Positions 41,603 through 51,195 of a stretch of DNA of 64,000 nucleotides are shown piece by piece (within the stretch, counting starts at the first letter, position 1; the number at the start of each line of letters is the position of its first letter). The stretch covers positions 1 through 64,000 of the forward strand of contig CAZORE010000016.1 of NCBI GenBank assembly GCA_964581815.1, written 5' to 3'. The position numbers were made by a program, and so were the translations under genes. Source of the DNA: Trebonia sp964581815 (GTDB taxonomy: Bacteria; Actinomycetota; Actinomycetes; Streptosporangiales; Streptosporangiaceae). The notes below the pieces were generated by a model. That model was not told the DNA's origin. It saw only the letters and a program-made list of their open reading frames with translations, and searched no databases.

Positions 41603-43186
41603 TCATCCGCGCACCATGGTGCGGCCCACCATGGTGGTGAGCCGTTCGGTCTCCGCGTTGTCGATCACGCCCTCGACGAACGCCTGCAGGAGCAGCTCGC
41701 GGCCGGACCGCGGCTCATGCGCGATCACCGTCAGGCGCCCGTCCACCGCGATCCTCATGGTGAGCCTGACCACCGATCCGGCGGGCAGCTGGCCGAGCCC
41801 GGTGAGCTCACCGTCGAGCACCCGCCGGTTGTGCTCAACCTCGGCGGACGGCACCGGCCCCGCCTGCTCGTACACCTGGATCCGGACCGAGTCCTGGTCG
41901 GGCAGGATGGTGCCGAACCCGCTTTCCACCTTGGTGACCGGCAGCTGCGTGTTGGCCGGGACCAGGTGCGCCACGTAGCTCCGCTCCCCGCGCGGGTCGT
42001 TGCTGTCCTCGATGAGGATGCCGATGGCGCGCGGCGCGACGGGGGCGACCTGTCCCGGGCACAGCGCCTGTCCCCCCGGGCCGCGGTGCGCCACGGCGAG
42101 CGCGGAGAACTGCGCGGAGCCGACCAGGTGGTGCGCCCGCAGCGCGGCGCCCTTGGCGACGGCGAGGTCGGGCTCGACCAGCCGGGGCTCCTGGCCGAGC
42201 AGCCCGGTGAGCCGCGCGGACAGCGCCGGGATCCGGCTCGACCCGCCGACCATGATCACCTCGTCGATGCTCCCCGCGCCGAGCCGCGCGGTCGCCAGCA
42301 CCCGGCGGATGATCTCGTCCGTCGTGGCGTACAGGTCGGCGCAGGCGGCGTCCAGGTCCTCGCGGGTCAGCGCCACCGTGGCGTGCCCGGCCGGGGTGGC
42401 CACCTGGAGCTGCCGGCCGGGGCTGGCGCTCAGCTCCTTCTTGACCGTCTCCGCCTGCAGTGCGAGGGCACCGAACAGCGCCGGATCGTCGATGAGCCCG
42501 GCAAGCTCGTTAGCGCTGACCACTTCGCCGAGGCGTTCCGTGATCACGTCCAGCAGCCGGCCGTCCACGTCGGCGCCGCCGAGCTCGTGGTGCCCGTCGG
42601 TGGCGAGCACCTGGACCACGCCCGACCTGATCCGCAGCACGGTGGTGTCGAACGTACCGCCGCCCAGGTCATAGACCAGCAGCGTCCGGTCGCCCGCGGT
42701 CAGCCCGTAGTGCGTCGCCGCGGCGACCGGCTCGTCGAGCAGCTCAAGCACGTCGAGTCCGGCGATCAGGCCCGCCTGATGCGTCGCCTCGCGTTCCCTG
42801 GTGCCGAAGTACGCCGGGACCGTGATGACCGCGCGGACCTTCCGGTGTTCCGCGGGCCAGGCGTCCGGCACGGCCAGGCCGGCCAGGTGGCGGAGGATCA
42901 GCGCGGAGACTGACTCGGGCGTATGGTCCTGGCCGCGGACGTGCAGCGGGAAATCGTTGCCCATGGCCCGTTTGACGAGCCGGACGCCGTTGTCCGGGTC
43001 GGCGGCGCTCGCCCGGATCGCCGCCGAACCGACCAGGACCGAGCCGTCCGGTTCGAAGTAGACCACCGACGGGGTGATCTCGGCACCGCTCGGGCTCGGC
43101 AGGATGATCACCTGGCCGCCCTGGTCGACGGTGGCGACGACGGAGTTGGTCGTGCCCAGGTCGATCCCGACGATGCTCGCGTCCAT
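41603..43186 (-). CDS. Hsp70-family chaperone (second copy, lidless)
   Basis: The 527-residue protein has the actin-like ATPase signatures IVGIDLGTTNSVVATV, LLVYDLGGGTFDTTVLR and IMVGGSSRIPALSARL. The substrate-binding beta domain is short (SYVAHLVPANTQLPVTKV), and the helical lid of DnaK is largely missing (DnaK is about 640 residues). It therefore looks like a specialised chaperone and not the housekeeping DnaK. Its ATG shares one base with the stop of the 48-residue membrane protein gene (TGATG). Together with the Hsp70 at 51196 it makes a two-chaperone operon. Confidence 0.9.
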   Translation of the reverse strand: MDASIVGIDLGTTNSVVATVDQGGQVIILPSPSGAEITPSVVYFEPDGSVLVGSAAIRASAADPDNGVRLVKRAMGNDFPLHVRGQDHTPESVSALILRHLAGLAVPDAWPAEHRKVRAVITVPAYFGTREREATHQAGLIAGLDVLELLDEPVAAATHYGLTAGDRTLLVYDLGGGTFDTTVLRIRSGVVQVLATDGHHELGGADVDGRLLDVITERLGEVVSANELAGLIDDPALFGALALQAETVKKELSASPGRQLQVATPAGHATVALTREDLDAACADLYATTDEIIRRVLATARLGAGSIDEVIMVGGSSRIPALSARLTGLLGQEPRLVEPDLAVAKGAALRAHHLVGSAQFSALAVAHRGPGGQALCPGQVAPVAPRAIGILIEDSNDPRGERSYVAHLVPANTQLPVTKVESGFGTILPDQDSVRIQVYEQAGPVPSAEVEHNRRVLDGELTGLGQLPAGSVVRLTMRIAVDGRLTVIAHEPRSGRELLLQAFVEGVIDNAETERLTTMVGRTMVRG

Positions 43187-43332
43187 CAGATCCCGATTTT
43201 CGGTGCGCTCGGGCCGACCAGGCCGGCCAGTGGCCCGATGCCGGCCGTCCCGAGCGCGAACAGGAGGATGATGATGACGGCGATCACCACCGTGACCAGC
43301 CGGTAGGTGAGAATGAACTGCGGTGTTCTCAT
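43186..43332 (-). CDS. 48-residue single-span membrane microprotein
   Basis: ATG 43330-43332 has GGAG six bases upstream. The frame encodes MRTPQFILTYRLVTVVIAVI and continues as a hydrophobic span through ILLFALG, then GPLAGLVGPSAPKIGI. The stop overlaps the ATG of the following Hsp70 gene (TGATG), and the gene begins 21 bp after the GTPase gene. The placement, ribosome site and coupling support a real gene. It may anchor the Hsp70 or the GTPase at the membrane. The short length means homology is hard to judge. Confidence 0.7.
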   Translation of the reverse strand: MRTPQFILTYRLVTVVIAVIIILLFALGTAGIGPLAGLVGPSAPKIGI

Positions 43333-43353
43333 CGGGTCTCCGTTGCTCGGTTG

Positions 43354-44889
43354 TCAGGGGCCCGGGTGGGCGAACTGGGGGATGCCGCCGGGCAGCCGGA
43401 CCCCGTGGGTGGCGAGCAGCCAGCGCAGCGGGACGCCCGGGTCGTCTTGCCGGCTGGCGGTGACCTCCTGCGAGGCCACCGCGAAGTACCGGACCTCGGC
43501 GAACTCCCGGCCTATGGCCATCACCAGGTTCTGCAGGCCGGCCTTCACCAGCCAGTCCTGGATCGCCGCGGACTCCTCGGGGACGTCGAGCCCGGCGGCG
43601 CGCAGCAGGTCGGCCTTGGACACGACGACCGCGAGCCGCTGCGCGGACACGGGGACGCCGCCGTCGCGCAGCCGGGAGATGACCTCGCCGTACGCGAGGT
43701 CGGGATCGTTGGCCGCGGCCTGCGCCGCGGCGACGACCTCACCCTGCTGGCTGCCGAGCTGCTCGCGCACCGCCGGGACGGAGAACGGGTCAAGCACGTA
43801 CACCAGCCCCTGGCTGTCGTCGAGGAACCGGAGCTCGGCGTACTTCTGCGCCTCGCTGTAGTCCTCGCCCGCGGCGTCGAACATGTGGATGAGGTCGGAC
43901 TGATGGCGCTCACGCAGCCGCAGCGTGATCGCGACCCCGCCGGGCGACGTCTTGGACGTGCTCCGCCGGGCCCTGATCAGCTCGCGGGCCCGCCGGACGT
44001 CCTCCTCCATCGCCGGGTCGGGGAAGGTGAGGGGAACGGCGGCGCGCTCCGCCTCGGCCATCAGGCTGTTCAGCGACGCGTACAGGAACCGGGTCTTGCC
44101 GGCGTTGACGTCGCCGAACACGGGGATCCTGATGTCCCTGACCGCGCCGGTTCCCTCGGGCATCTCCTTCTTGCAGCGCTTGCACTGGGCCGTGGCCTGC
44201 CAGGCGGCCTTCGACGCCCGCGTGGGGAAGGTCGCGCCGCAGGCGCACTTCCGCGTGAACGTGCCGAGCTTGCCGGGGTTGACGTCGTGGTGCGGGCTGC
44301 GGCAGGACGGGCACAGGTAGGCCGGCCACTCCGTGACGTGCATGCACTCCATGCACGCCGCCTGGGTGTAGTTCACCCGGCGGCGGCGGGCCTCCGCCGC
44401 CCGCATCCGCTGCCTGACCAACTGCCAAACGGTCCGGTCGGTCCACTTGGCCGTGGCCAGCACCGCCCAGTAGACCCAGTAGGAGAACCAGGCGGACAGC
44501 CCGGCGGCGAGCAGGAAGACGTGGACCGCGATGACGAACGGGCCGAGGAAGATCCACCAGGCCCAGCGGGGGCCGTGCCTGCCCTTGTAGAAGGTGTCGG
44601 CCGGCCACTTCCACATCCGCCCGTACAGCAGGCGCAGGTTCTTGCGGACCAGGGTCCGGTCGACGTCGGCCTGCCGCAGCGTGTACAGCGGCCAGGCGAG
44701 GTCGGGACCAATCCCGTCCGGGCCCGGCGGGTGAGCCTTGAGCTGCTCCGCGTGGAACTGCTCGGGGGTGTACAGCTGCGCCGACCGCCACAGGCTCTTG
44801 TGCAGGGTCAGCCCGATCAGCACCAGCCCGAACAACAGGCCGGCCTGGGCGGCGACGAGATACCCGTTTTCCAGGAGGAAGTTGATCAC
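43354..44889 (-). CDS. Membrane-anchored zinc-ribbon TRAFAC-type GTPase
   Basis: The 511-residue protein has an N-terminal transmembrane segment (about 10-30), two more at about 110-148, then zinc ribbons at 179-242 (CMEC, CPSC, CACG, CKRC pairs). The G domain has P-loop GDVNAGKT (259-266), a switch II-like FDAAGEDY and a specificity motif VVSKADLL. GTG 44889 overlaps the GAP1-like stop by four bases. Zinc-ribbon GTPases paired with GAP1 proteins occur in bacterial conflict systems. The zinc ribbons probably detect a ligand or nucleic acid, and GTP hydrolysis is the switch. Confidence 0.8.
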   Translation of the reverse strand: MINFLLENGYLVAAQAGLLFGLVLIGLTLHKSLWRSAQLYTPEQFHAEQLKAHPPGPDGIGPDLAWPLYTLRQADVDRTLVRKNLRLLYGRMWKWPADTFYKGRHGPRWAWWIFLGPFVIAVHVFLLAAGLSAWFSYWVYWAVLATAKWTDRTVWQLVRQRMRAAEARRRRVNYTQAACMECMHVTEWPAYLCPSCRSPHHDVNPGKLGTFTRKCACGATFPTRASKAAWQATAQCKRCKKEMPEGTGAVRDIRIPVFGDVNAGKTRFLYASLNSLMAEAERAAVPLTFPDPAMEEDVRRARELIRARRSTSKTSPGGVAITLRLRERHQSDLIHMFDAAGEDYSEAQKYAELRFLDDSQGLVYVLDPFSVPAVREQLGSQQGEVVAAAQAAANDPDLAYGEVISRLRDGGVPVSAQRLAVVVSKADLLRAAGLDVPEESAAIQDWLVKAGLQNLVMAIGREFAEVRYFAVASQEVTASRQDDPGVPLRWLLATHGVRLPGGIPQFAHPGP

Positions 44890-47366
44890 GGCTCCGACTT
44901 TCTGATGAGGAGCTGCTGGAACATGCCGCCGGGCCGCAGCGGTTCGGCGGTGCAGATCTCGTCCCACCGGCGCAGCTCCGCCGAGCCCGGCGCGAGGGCG
45001 GCGCGCACCTCGGCGCGCCACCGCTTCGCGTCCTTGGAACTGAGCTTGGCGTCGTAGTCGCGCAGCAGCTCTTCCAGGCGGTTGCGCCGCTTAGGCTGGT
45101 CGCGCTCCAGCCGCGGCAGCGTCATCGCCAGCAGCAGCCGGACGGCGATACGGGCCTGCTCCTCGTCCGTGGCGGCGGCGAGCCGCTCGCCGAGCAGCGT
45201 GATCATCACTGTGACCGGCTTCGGCTTCCCGCGTCCCTCGTGCACCGTGGGGTAGCTGGCGAAAACGGCGCCGAGCAGGTCCTCGCTGGGCGTGGCGAGC
45301 ATGACGTCCACCAGGGCGGCCGCCCGCAGCTGCACCACGGTGGCGTCGGCGCCGCTGACCAGCCGGACCGCGTCGCTGAACTGGTTCGCGGTGACGATGT
45401 CGGCGCTCCCCGCCAGCCGAAGGAAGCCGCGGACCCGCCGCTCACCGCTGAGCAGGTCGCTGAGCTTCCCCGACGGCGCCCGCCAGCCGTTCCTGTGCAG
45501 GCTGTAGAGCATGTCGAGGAGGCCGGTGTCCGGCCTCGCCTCCGCCGCGGTCAGGAAGCTGATGGCCCGCTGGCCGATCCGCGGGTCGACATGCGACGGC
45601 AGCCGCTCGAGGATGATGAGCGCCACGTCCGCGTCGGCGAGCTGCCAGGCCAGCAGTGCCCGCTGGAAGGCGCGCGCCGCCTCCGTGGCCTCCGGCGCGT
45701 CCGCGGGCAGGCCCGCGATGTCGTCGAGCGCCGCGTTGAGCCGGGCCAGGCGCTGCTCGCCGGCGAGGCTGGCGATGGCCGCCGCCTGGAGGTGGCAGTA
45801 CAGCGGGTCGGCGTAATCGCCGCGATCGTCGAACAGGCCGCAGAACCGGCTGAGCGCCTGCTTCAGCCGTGGCGACGGCGGCTCGCTGAACCGCGCGTGC
45901 AGTTCTTGGTAGACCTGGTCGAGGATGCTGTCGGCCAGCGCCCGGTTCCTTGGCTCCCACGTCCCGTTCGTCTCGTCGATCAGCGCGGCCGCGAAGTCGT
46001 GCAGCCGGTCGCCCAGCGGCGCCGGCGGCAAGACGACGCCGTGTCGGAAGGCGAGCCGCAGCAGCCGGTCGAACTGGCGGACGTTGGCGCGGCCCGCGTT
46101 GCCGGCCAGCAGCGCGGTGGTGAGCTCACTTTCCGCGTCACGCTCCGCCTTGCCGCTGAGCAGCGCGGGCGGCAGCAGCTCGGCGGGCGGGCGCTGGCCG
46201 GCCAGGGTGTCGGCCAGCTCGGCGGCGAGCAGCCTGGTCCGCACCGTCTCCTGGTCGACGTCCAGCCGCCCGTCGCTCACCGCGTGATCCAGCCAGCGCA
46301 GCAGGTCGGCCGAGGGGGTGGCCGCGAGCACCATGCCGACCAGCTGAGGGCCGTGCTCACGCAACTGCTCCGCCCCGGCGCTCATGAGCCAGTCCTGCAC
46401 CGGCGCCGTGGCGCCAACCGGCTCGTCGGGCCGGATGAGCGCCCACGCGGCGTGCAGCGCCGCCGTCCCGGTCGGCCAGCTGCCGCCGCTGAGCTCCTCG
46501 GCCAGCTCGAGGGCATCGAGCAGGTCGTACGGGTCTGCCTCCGTGTCGCCGGCCAGCTTGCCCGCCAGGAAGGCCGCACGCTCGCTGACCGGCGCCTCGT
46601 CGGCCCGGCCGGTCGCGGCGTCGAGCACGAACACCCCGGGGACCAGGCCGGGACCGACCCGCGGGTTGAGGTTGGGGGGCACGGCGACCACCCGCTGCCG
46701 GGCGCGCAGCGGGTTCGCGCTGAACACCTTGAACGTGACGTCCATCGCCCGCCGCTGCGGCAGCAGCAAGGTGGCCGCGGCGATCCAGCGCGTCGCCTCG
46801 GCTGGGTCGGCGGACACGATCACCACTCGCGGGCCCTCCGCGTCCTCGAGCACGCTGAGCAGCCCGGCGAGAACCGCGCCGCGCTCGGCGCGGCCGCGCG
46901 CCCAGGCGGTCAGCTCGTCCAGCGTGAACAGCGGGCCCGGCTCCAGGTCGCCGTCGAAGTCCGGGCAGTCGGGGGTGGGCCAGGCGTCGGCCCGCCAGAA
47001 CGACGCGCCCCACAGTTGCGCGGGCCTGATCGTCCCGTAGCTCTCGGCGTCCCGGGTGAGCAGGCAGTCCGCCAGGTGGTTGCCCTGCCGGCCGCCGACT
47101 GCCTCCTTGCCGACGTAGCGGCTCTGCCCGGTCCCGTACCCGGTCCCCGCCGCGTGCGCGAGCCCCGGCGGGAAGTCCGCCACCGGCCGCCCGTCCACCA
47201 CCCAGGGGTTCTGCACCTCGTAAAGCAGCCACCCGGTCGCCAGCGCCGACTGGTCCTTGTCCACCCCCGGTGACTGCGCCTGCACCTGGAACCCGCCGCC
47301 GCCGCTACGGCCGGCGCCGGGGGCACAGTCGGTGTAGAGCAGGCGGCCGAAACCCGCCTCAGTCAT
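44886..47366 (-). CDS. GAP1-like (GTPase-associated) protein
   Basis: The 826-residue protein has the N-terminal signature FGRLLYTDC, then GGGFQVQAQSPGVD, characteristic of GAP1-N2 domains. These occur next to TRAFAC GTPases in conflict loci. A middle alpha/beta region (VVIVSADPAEATRWIAAATLLL) and a long helical C-terminal half follow. ATG 47366 overlaps the upstream GTPase stop (ATGA), and its own stop overlaps the next GTPase start (GTGA), so it is locked between two GTPases. It probably forms a scaffold or effector adaptor for them. No enzymatic residues are recognised. Confidence 0.75.
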   Translation of the reverse strand: MTEAGFGRLLYTDCAPGAGRSGGGGFQVQAQSPGVDKDQSALATGWLLYEVQNPWVVDGRPVADFPPGLAHAAGTGYGTGQSRYVGKEAVGGRQGNHLADCLLTRDAESYGTIRPAQLWGASFWRADAWPTPDCPDFDGDLEPGPLFTLDELTAWARGRAERGAVLAGLLSVLEDAEGPRVVIVSADPAEATRWIAAATLLLPQRRAMDVTFKVFSANPLRARQRVVAVPPNLNPRVGPGLVPGVFVLDAATGRADEAPVSERAAFLAGKLAGDTEADPYDLLDALELAEELSGGSWPTGTAALHAAWALIRPDEPVGATAPVQDWLMSAGAEQLREHGPQLVGMVLAATPSADLLRWLDHAVSDGRLDVDQETVRTRLLAAELADTLAGQRPPAELLPPALLSGKAERDAESELTTALLAGNAGRANVRQFDRLLRLAFRHGVVLPPAPLGDRLHDFAAALIDETNGTWEPRNRALADSILDQVYQELHARFSEPPSPRLKQALSRFCGLFDDRGDYADPLYCHLQAAAIASLAGEQRLARLNAALDDIAGLPADAPEATEAARAFQRALLAWQLADADVALIILERLPSHVDPRIGQRAISFLTAAEARPDTGLLDMLYSLHRNGWRAPSGKLSDLLSGERRVRGFLRLAGSADIVTANQFSDAVRLVSGADATVVQLRAAALVDVMLATPSEDLLGAVFASYPTVHEGRGKPKPVTVMITLLGERLAAATDEEQARIAVRLLLAMTLPRLERDQPKRRNRLEELLRDYDAKLSSKDAKRWRAEVRAALAPGSAELRRWDEICTAEPLRPGGMFQQLLIRKSEP

Positions 47367-48535
47367 GGCGTCTTCACCGACCTCACCGTCCCCGCCTTGG
47401 ACATCAGCCACAGCACCGGGTCCTGCACGCGATGCGGCCGCACGCCGCCCGCGGCCACCCGGGAGTGGGCGTAGTCCGGCTGCGCGCCGAGGGCGGACAC
47501 GGCGAAGTACCGGTAGTTCTCGTAGTTCTGCTGCATGTGCCGGTCGAGGGCGCTCGCGTCCCACTCCATGAGCAGCGCCCGCATCTGCTCGTGGACCTGC
47601 TGGCCGTCCGTCTCGTCGTAGGCGGCCGTGGCCGGCGCGGTCGCCATGAGGGGGTTGCCCGGGTCCAGGGTCGGGTAGAACGCGTCGATCTTGGTGAACA
47701 CGATCGCGACGGGGACCTTGATCTTCTTCTTCGGCCCGACCTCGTGGTAGGTCCGCAGGAAGCTGGTGATGTTCGCGACCACGTCGATCGGCACCTCGTC
47801 GTCGACCTGCTGCGCGTCCTTCGGCAGGCTGATCCGCGCACGGGCGCTCGGCAGTGCGAACGGGTCGAGGGTGATGATGAGGTACTCGCAGGCCCGCAGG
47901 TACTGCAGGGTGAGGGCGGAGGTCTCATCGCCGAGGTCCTCGCCGGCGCTGTCGATCAGTGCGAGCATGGTGGGCTTCTTCGCTCGCCAGCGCAGCACGA
48001 TCGGCGTGGCGTAGGGCCGGGCACTGCTGCCGAACCGGTTGGTGCCGTCGGGCAGCTTGCGGCGCTCGTCGTAGAGCGGCGCCTCCCGGTCCCTGCGGTA
48101 GGCGGCGACCCCCTGCTGGCCGTCGGGGTTGTCGGTGGCGATCCTGATGTCGGCGTTGAACCGGGCGGCGATCTGCTCGCGCAGCTGCTTGACCAAGACC
48201 GTCATCAGCACCGTCTTCCCGCTGCCCTTTGAGCCGACCAGCCCGATCATCGGGTTGACCGTGCCGACGAAGTCGATCGGCAGCGCCGTGTGGCACACCG
48301 GGCAGGCTCGTCGCATGGCCTTGCCGCCGCATTCCGGGCAGTCGGCCGCGGTGATGCCGCGGCCCTTGGGCGGCGGGAAGGTCGGGTAGGAGGGGGTGGC
48401 GTTACCGGTCAGCTTGATCCGCATGTCGTCGGTGGTGATGACGCAGTTCTTGTTGCCGCGGCCGGAGCACTGGAACCAGAGGCTGGATGAGTCAATGATC
48501 GTGAAGCAGAAGGGGCACGCCGTCTTGGTGGCCAC
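47363..48535 (-). CDS. Soluble zinc-ribbon TRAFAC-type GTPase
   Basis: The 390-residue protein opens with zinc-binding pairs (CPFC at 7-10, CPEC at 66-69, CPVC at 78-81) and continues with P-loop GSKGSGKT (101-108), a DSAGEDLGDE switch II and FTKIDAFYP as the specificity motif. It has no transmembrane segment, unlike the second GTPase at 43354. GTG 48535 shares one base with the upstream TAG. RBS GGAGGA lies in the end of the preceding gene. Two GTPases flanking one GAP1-like gene suggest a heterodimeric switch. Confidence 0.82.
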   Translation of the reverse strand: MATKTACPFCFTIIDSSSLWFQCSGRGNKNCVITTDDMRIKLTGNATPSYPTFPPPKGRGITAADCPECGGKAMRRACPVCHTALPIDFVGTVNPMIGLVGSKGSGKTVLMTVLVKQLREQIAARFNADIRIATDNPDGQQGVAAYRRDREAPLYDERRKLPDGTNRFGSSARPYATPIVLRWRAKKPTMLALIDSAGEDLGDETSALTLQYLRACEYLIITLDPFALPSARARISLPKDAQQVDDEVPIDVVANITSFLRTYHEVGPKKKIKVPVAIVFTKIDAFYPTLDPGNPLMATAPATAAYDETDGQQVHEQMRALLMEWDASALDRHMQQNYENYRYFAVSALGAQPDYAHSRVAAGGVRPHRVQDPVLWLMSKAGTVRSVKTP

Positions 48536-51180
48536 TAGTCCTCCTTGAGGTCTTTGTACGGGGGGTCGATGAGCCTGCCTGGCCCGCCGGTTACGAAGCA
48601 GCGCACCCAGTACGGCTTGGCTAGCTTCGGTATGGCCACCCGGTGCTCGACGGGGACGCCGGGCACCAGGTCGAGTGTGGTCTCGAGGACCGTGACCTGG
48701 CCGGGGGCGAGCCTGGTCGGCATGATGCCGCCGGGCGAGGCGATCACCGTGACGCGCAGGCCGGAGCAGGGGGTTTCGGCGGTGAACGTCACTTTCCGCG
48801 AGCGCCCGCCGAACCCGCCGCCGGACACCTGGTACCGGACCGGTGCCTGCAGCACCCGCCGCACCACGATGGACGCGGGCGGCGACGGGTGGTGCTTCGT
48901 GCCGACCGGGATCAGGCCGCACACTTCAACCTTGACCGGCTCGGCGCCGAGCGGGACCCGCACGCCCTTGGACTGGAACTCGTCCCTGGTCCACACCTCG
49001 TCGCTGACCCAGTCCTCCTGCTCGTCGTCCTGCTGGCCCGAGTCGGGCCGGTAGCGGACCGCGGCCAGGTTGATGTTGTCGGGCCACTCCCAGGAGATGG
49101 CCGCGTCGGTGGCGAACAGGGTGGCGGCCAGGTTCGTGACCGGGGAGATCACCGCGACGGACTGCGGCCTGCCCACGACGATGCCGGTGCCGCCCTCGGA
49201 CAGCGGCGTCAGGTAGTGGATGCCGCCCGGCAGGTCGACGTCCATGGCGCACTCGGCGCCCTGGATGTCGACCCGGCCCCGCAGCAGCTGCCCGGTCTCT
49301 TCCGTCTGGCCCGCGGTGACGACGGCGCCCTTCGGCCACGGGGGCTCGCCGTCCGTCCGCAAGATCCGCACGTCCGAGCTGTCGATCCGGCGCCAGGTCA
49401 GCCGGACCCGGGCCCGGCCGTCCACCTCGGTCATGGTCACCTTCAGCGTGCCGTTCGGCTTCGCCTCGCCGCGCGGCACCACACTGAGCTGCTCGGGCCG
49501 CGCGGTCAGCTCGGCGCCGTCCCGGCCCCGGTAGACCGCGGTCACCTCGAACCGCTGCGGCACGCCCTCGGGCAGCCCGGTGACGTGGCAGCCCGCCCCG
49601 TCCACGGGGACCTGGACCGCGCTGCCGCCCGCGGCCGCGCGGGTGACCCGCACCTCGGCGTCCTGGTGCGCGGTCCACGACAGCGTGACCGCGCCGACGG
49701 CGGCCTCGTGCGTGAGGTCCCAGACCGGCGGCAGCGCGGTCACCTCGACGGTGGCCGGGCGCGAGGCGGGCCTGCCGTCGCCGGCCAGGGCGAACACGCC
49801 GTACTGCACGGGCACCGCGACCGGTGCGCCCGGGTCGGCGCACTCAGTGCCCGGGCCGTGGTGGACCGCGGTGCCGTCGGTGTCCGCGGCCGGCACCCGG
49901 CCCTGGGTGCGGCGCACGGCGTAGACGGTCGACTCGTCGTGGCCGTTGCCGCGTTCCCAGAACACCTGGACCAGCCGGCCGTCCCCCGTACCGCGCGGGC
50001 GCGCGGGCGGCGCGAGCGGCAAGGTGCGCAGCTCGCGTTCCGCGTCGTCCCGGCTGATCCGCATCCCCTCGTTCAGCAGCGTCGCGGCGAGCGCTTCGTC
50101 CGGCCGCTGCCTGGCCTCGGCCACCCGGGTCATCAGGGCCGCCAGTTCCCGCTCCCTGGCGCTGACCGCCTGCACCGCCTGCTCGGCCATCTCCTTGTCG
50201 CCGGCCAGCGTGCCCGCCAGCGACCTGGCGTCGGCGAGCTGGCCGTTCTCGAGCAGGGCCCGGACCCGGTCCAGGCCGCTTTCCCTGGCTGCCTTCGCCC
50301 GCCCGGCGAGCAGGGCGACGACCTTGGCCGCGTCGTCCGACTCCACGCCGCACTGCTCGAGCTTCTTGCGCGCGATGGCGGGCGAAGCCTCCTTGACCAG
50401 CTCCATCAGGTGCCAGAGCGTCACGTCCCGCAGGTCGATGTGCCTGGCCTGGGCGTCCTTGAGCTTCTGCAGCGCGCCCGCCCGCGCGGTGTTCACCCGG
50501 GTGGTGTTCTTCCCCGCCTCCTTGACCTGAGCCTCGATCGCGGCCGCGTCGAGCCGCCGGTTCCTGTCCCCCACGCACTCGTAGCCCGCCATGATGCGGA
50601 ACGGCCCGGCCCCCGGGTGGACCAGGTCGGGAACCGACACCGCGTTCCCGTCGCGCAGTTCCCGTTCCAGCTCGCCGAAGATGGTCGGGGAGAACGGCGG
50701 GGCATCGGGCAGGGTCACCCCGGCGGGAATCACGGCCAGCTTGGCCAGCCGGGCCGCTTGCTCCGCCTGCGCCGTGCTCAGGCCCGTGCTGCTGGCGGCC
50801 TTCTCCAGCGCGGCCGCGGTCACCACGCCGAGCGCGCCGTGATCCTGGGTCAGCAGGCGGGCCAGGTCGTCGATCTGCTGCCGCGCGGCCTGGTCGCGCC
50901 GCCGCTGCTCGGCTTGCCACCACGCGGCGGTTTCCAGGTCCTTGTGCTTCCTGGCCAGCTCGTCGTCGGCGGTCTTGCACGACTTGGCCGTCCTGGCCAC
51001 GCCGGTCTGCCCCACCATCTTCTTGTTCCAGTACGCCCGGACCGCCTTGAGCTGCACCGCGATCTCGGCGTCGGTCGCCGGCAGGGTGATCGCGTACCGC
51101 TCAAGGAGGTCATCGGGAATGGATCTCCTGCGGCCGTACGGGGTCAGGAACTTCTCGTACGCCTTCTCATCGAAAGCCAT
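48535..51180 (-). CDS. Large chaperone-associated protein: helical N-terminus plus FN3-like modules
   Basis: The 881-residue protein's first 350 residues are charged and helical. They include a J-like or zinc-free repeat region rich in Lys and Asp (ARKHKDLETAAWWQAEQRRR). The remainder has repeated beta-sandwich segments with fibronectin III-like features (VTLSWTAHQDAEVRV, RVRLTWRRIDSSDVRI, AAISWEWPDNINLAAVRY). It starts 15 bp after the Hsp70 gene and ends overlapping the GTPase start. The layout suggests a client-recognition or scaffold subunit for the chaperone. I do not recognise a named family. Confidence 0.7.
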   Translation of the reverse strand: MAFDEKAYEKFLTPYGRRRSIPDDLLERYAITLPATDAEIAVQLKAVRAYWNKKMVGQTGVARTAKSCKTADDELARKHKDLETAAWWQAEQRRRDQAARQQIDDLARLLTQDHGALGVVTAAALEKAASSTGLSTAQAEQAARLAKLAVIPAGVTLPDAPPFSPTIFGELERELRDGNAVSVPDLVHPGAGPFRIMAGYECVGDRNRRLDAAAIEAQVKEAGKNTTRVNTARAGALQKLKDAQARHIDLRDVTLWHLMELVKEASPAIARKKLEQCGVESDDAAKVVALLAGRAKAARESGLDRVRALLENGQLADARSLAGTLAGDKEMAEQAVQAVSARERELAALMTRVAEARQRPDEALAATLLNEGMRISRDDAERELRTLPLAPPARPRGTGDGRLVQVFWERGNGHDESTVYAVRRTQGRVPAADTDGTAVHHGPGTECADPGAPVAVPVQYGVFALAGDGRPASRPATVEVTALPPVWDLTHEAAVGAVTLSWTAHQDAEVRVTRAAAGGSAVQVPVDGAGCHVTGLPEGVPQRFEVTAVYRGRDGAELTARPEQLSVVPRGEAKPNGTLKVTMTEVDGRARVRLTWRRIDSSDVRILRTDGEPPWPKGAVVTAGQTEETGQLLRGRVDIQGAECAMDVDLPGGIHYLTPLSEGGTGIVVGRPQSVAVISPVTNLAATLFATDAAISWEWPDNINLAAVRYRPDSGQQDDEQEDWVSDEVWTRDEFQSKGVRVPLGAEPVKVEVCGLIPVGTKHHPSPPASIVVRRVLQAPVRYQVSGGGFGGRSRKVTFTAETPCSGLRVTVIASPGGIMPTRLAPGQVTVLETTLDLVPGVPVEHRVAIPKLAKPYWVRCFVTGGPGRLIDPPYKDLKED

Positions 51181-51195
51181 GGCGGACCCGGCCGC

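Noticed and set aside
40919..42913. A 664-codon plus-strand frame over the vWA and Hsp70 genes
   Set aside because: MIDAS and Hsp70 signatures establish the minus strand as coding.
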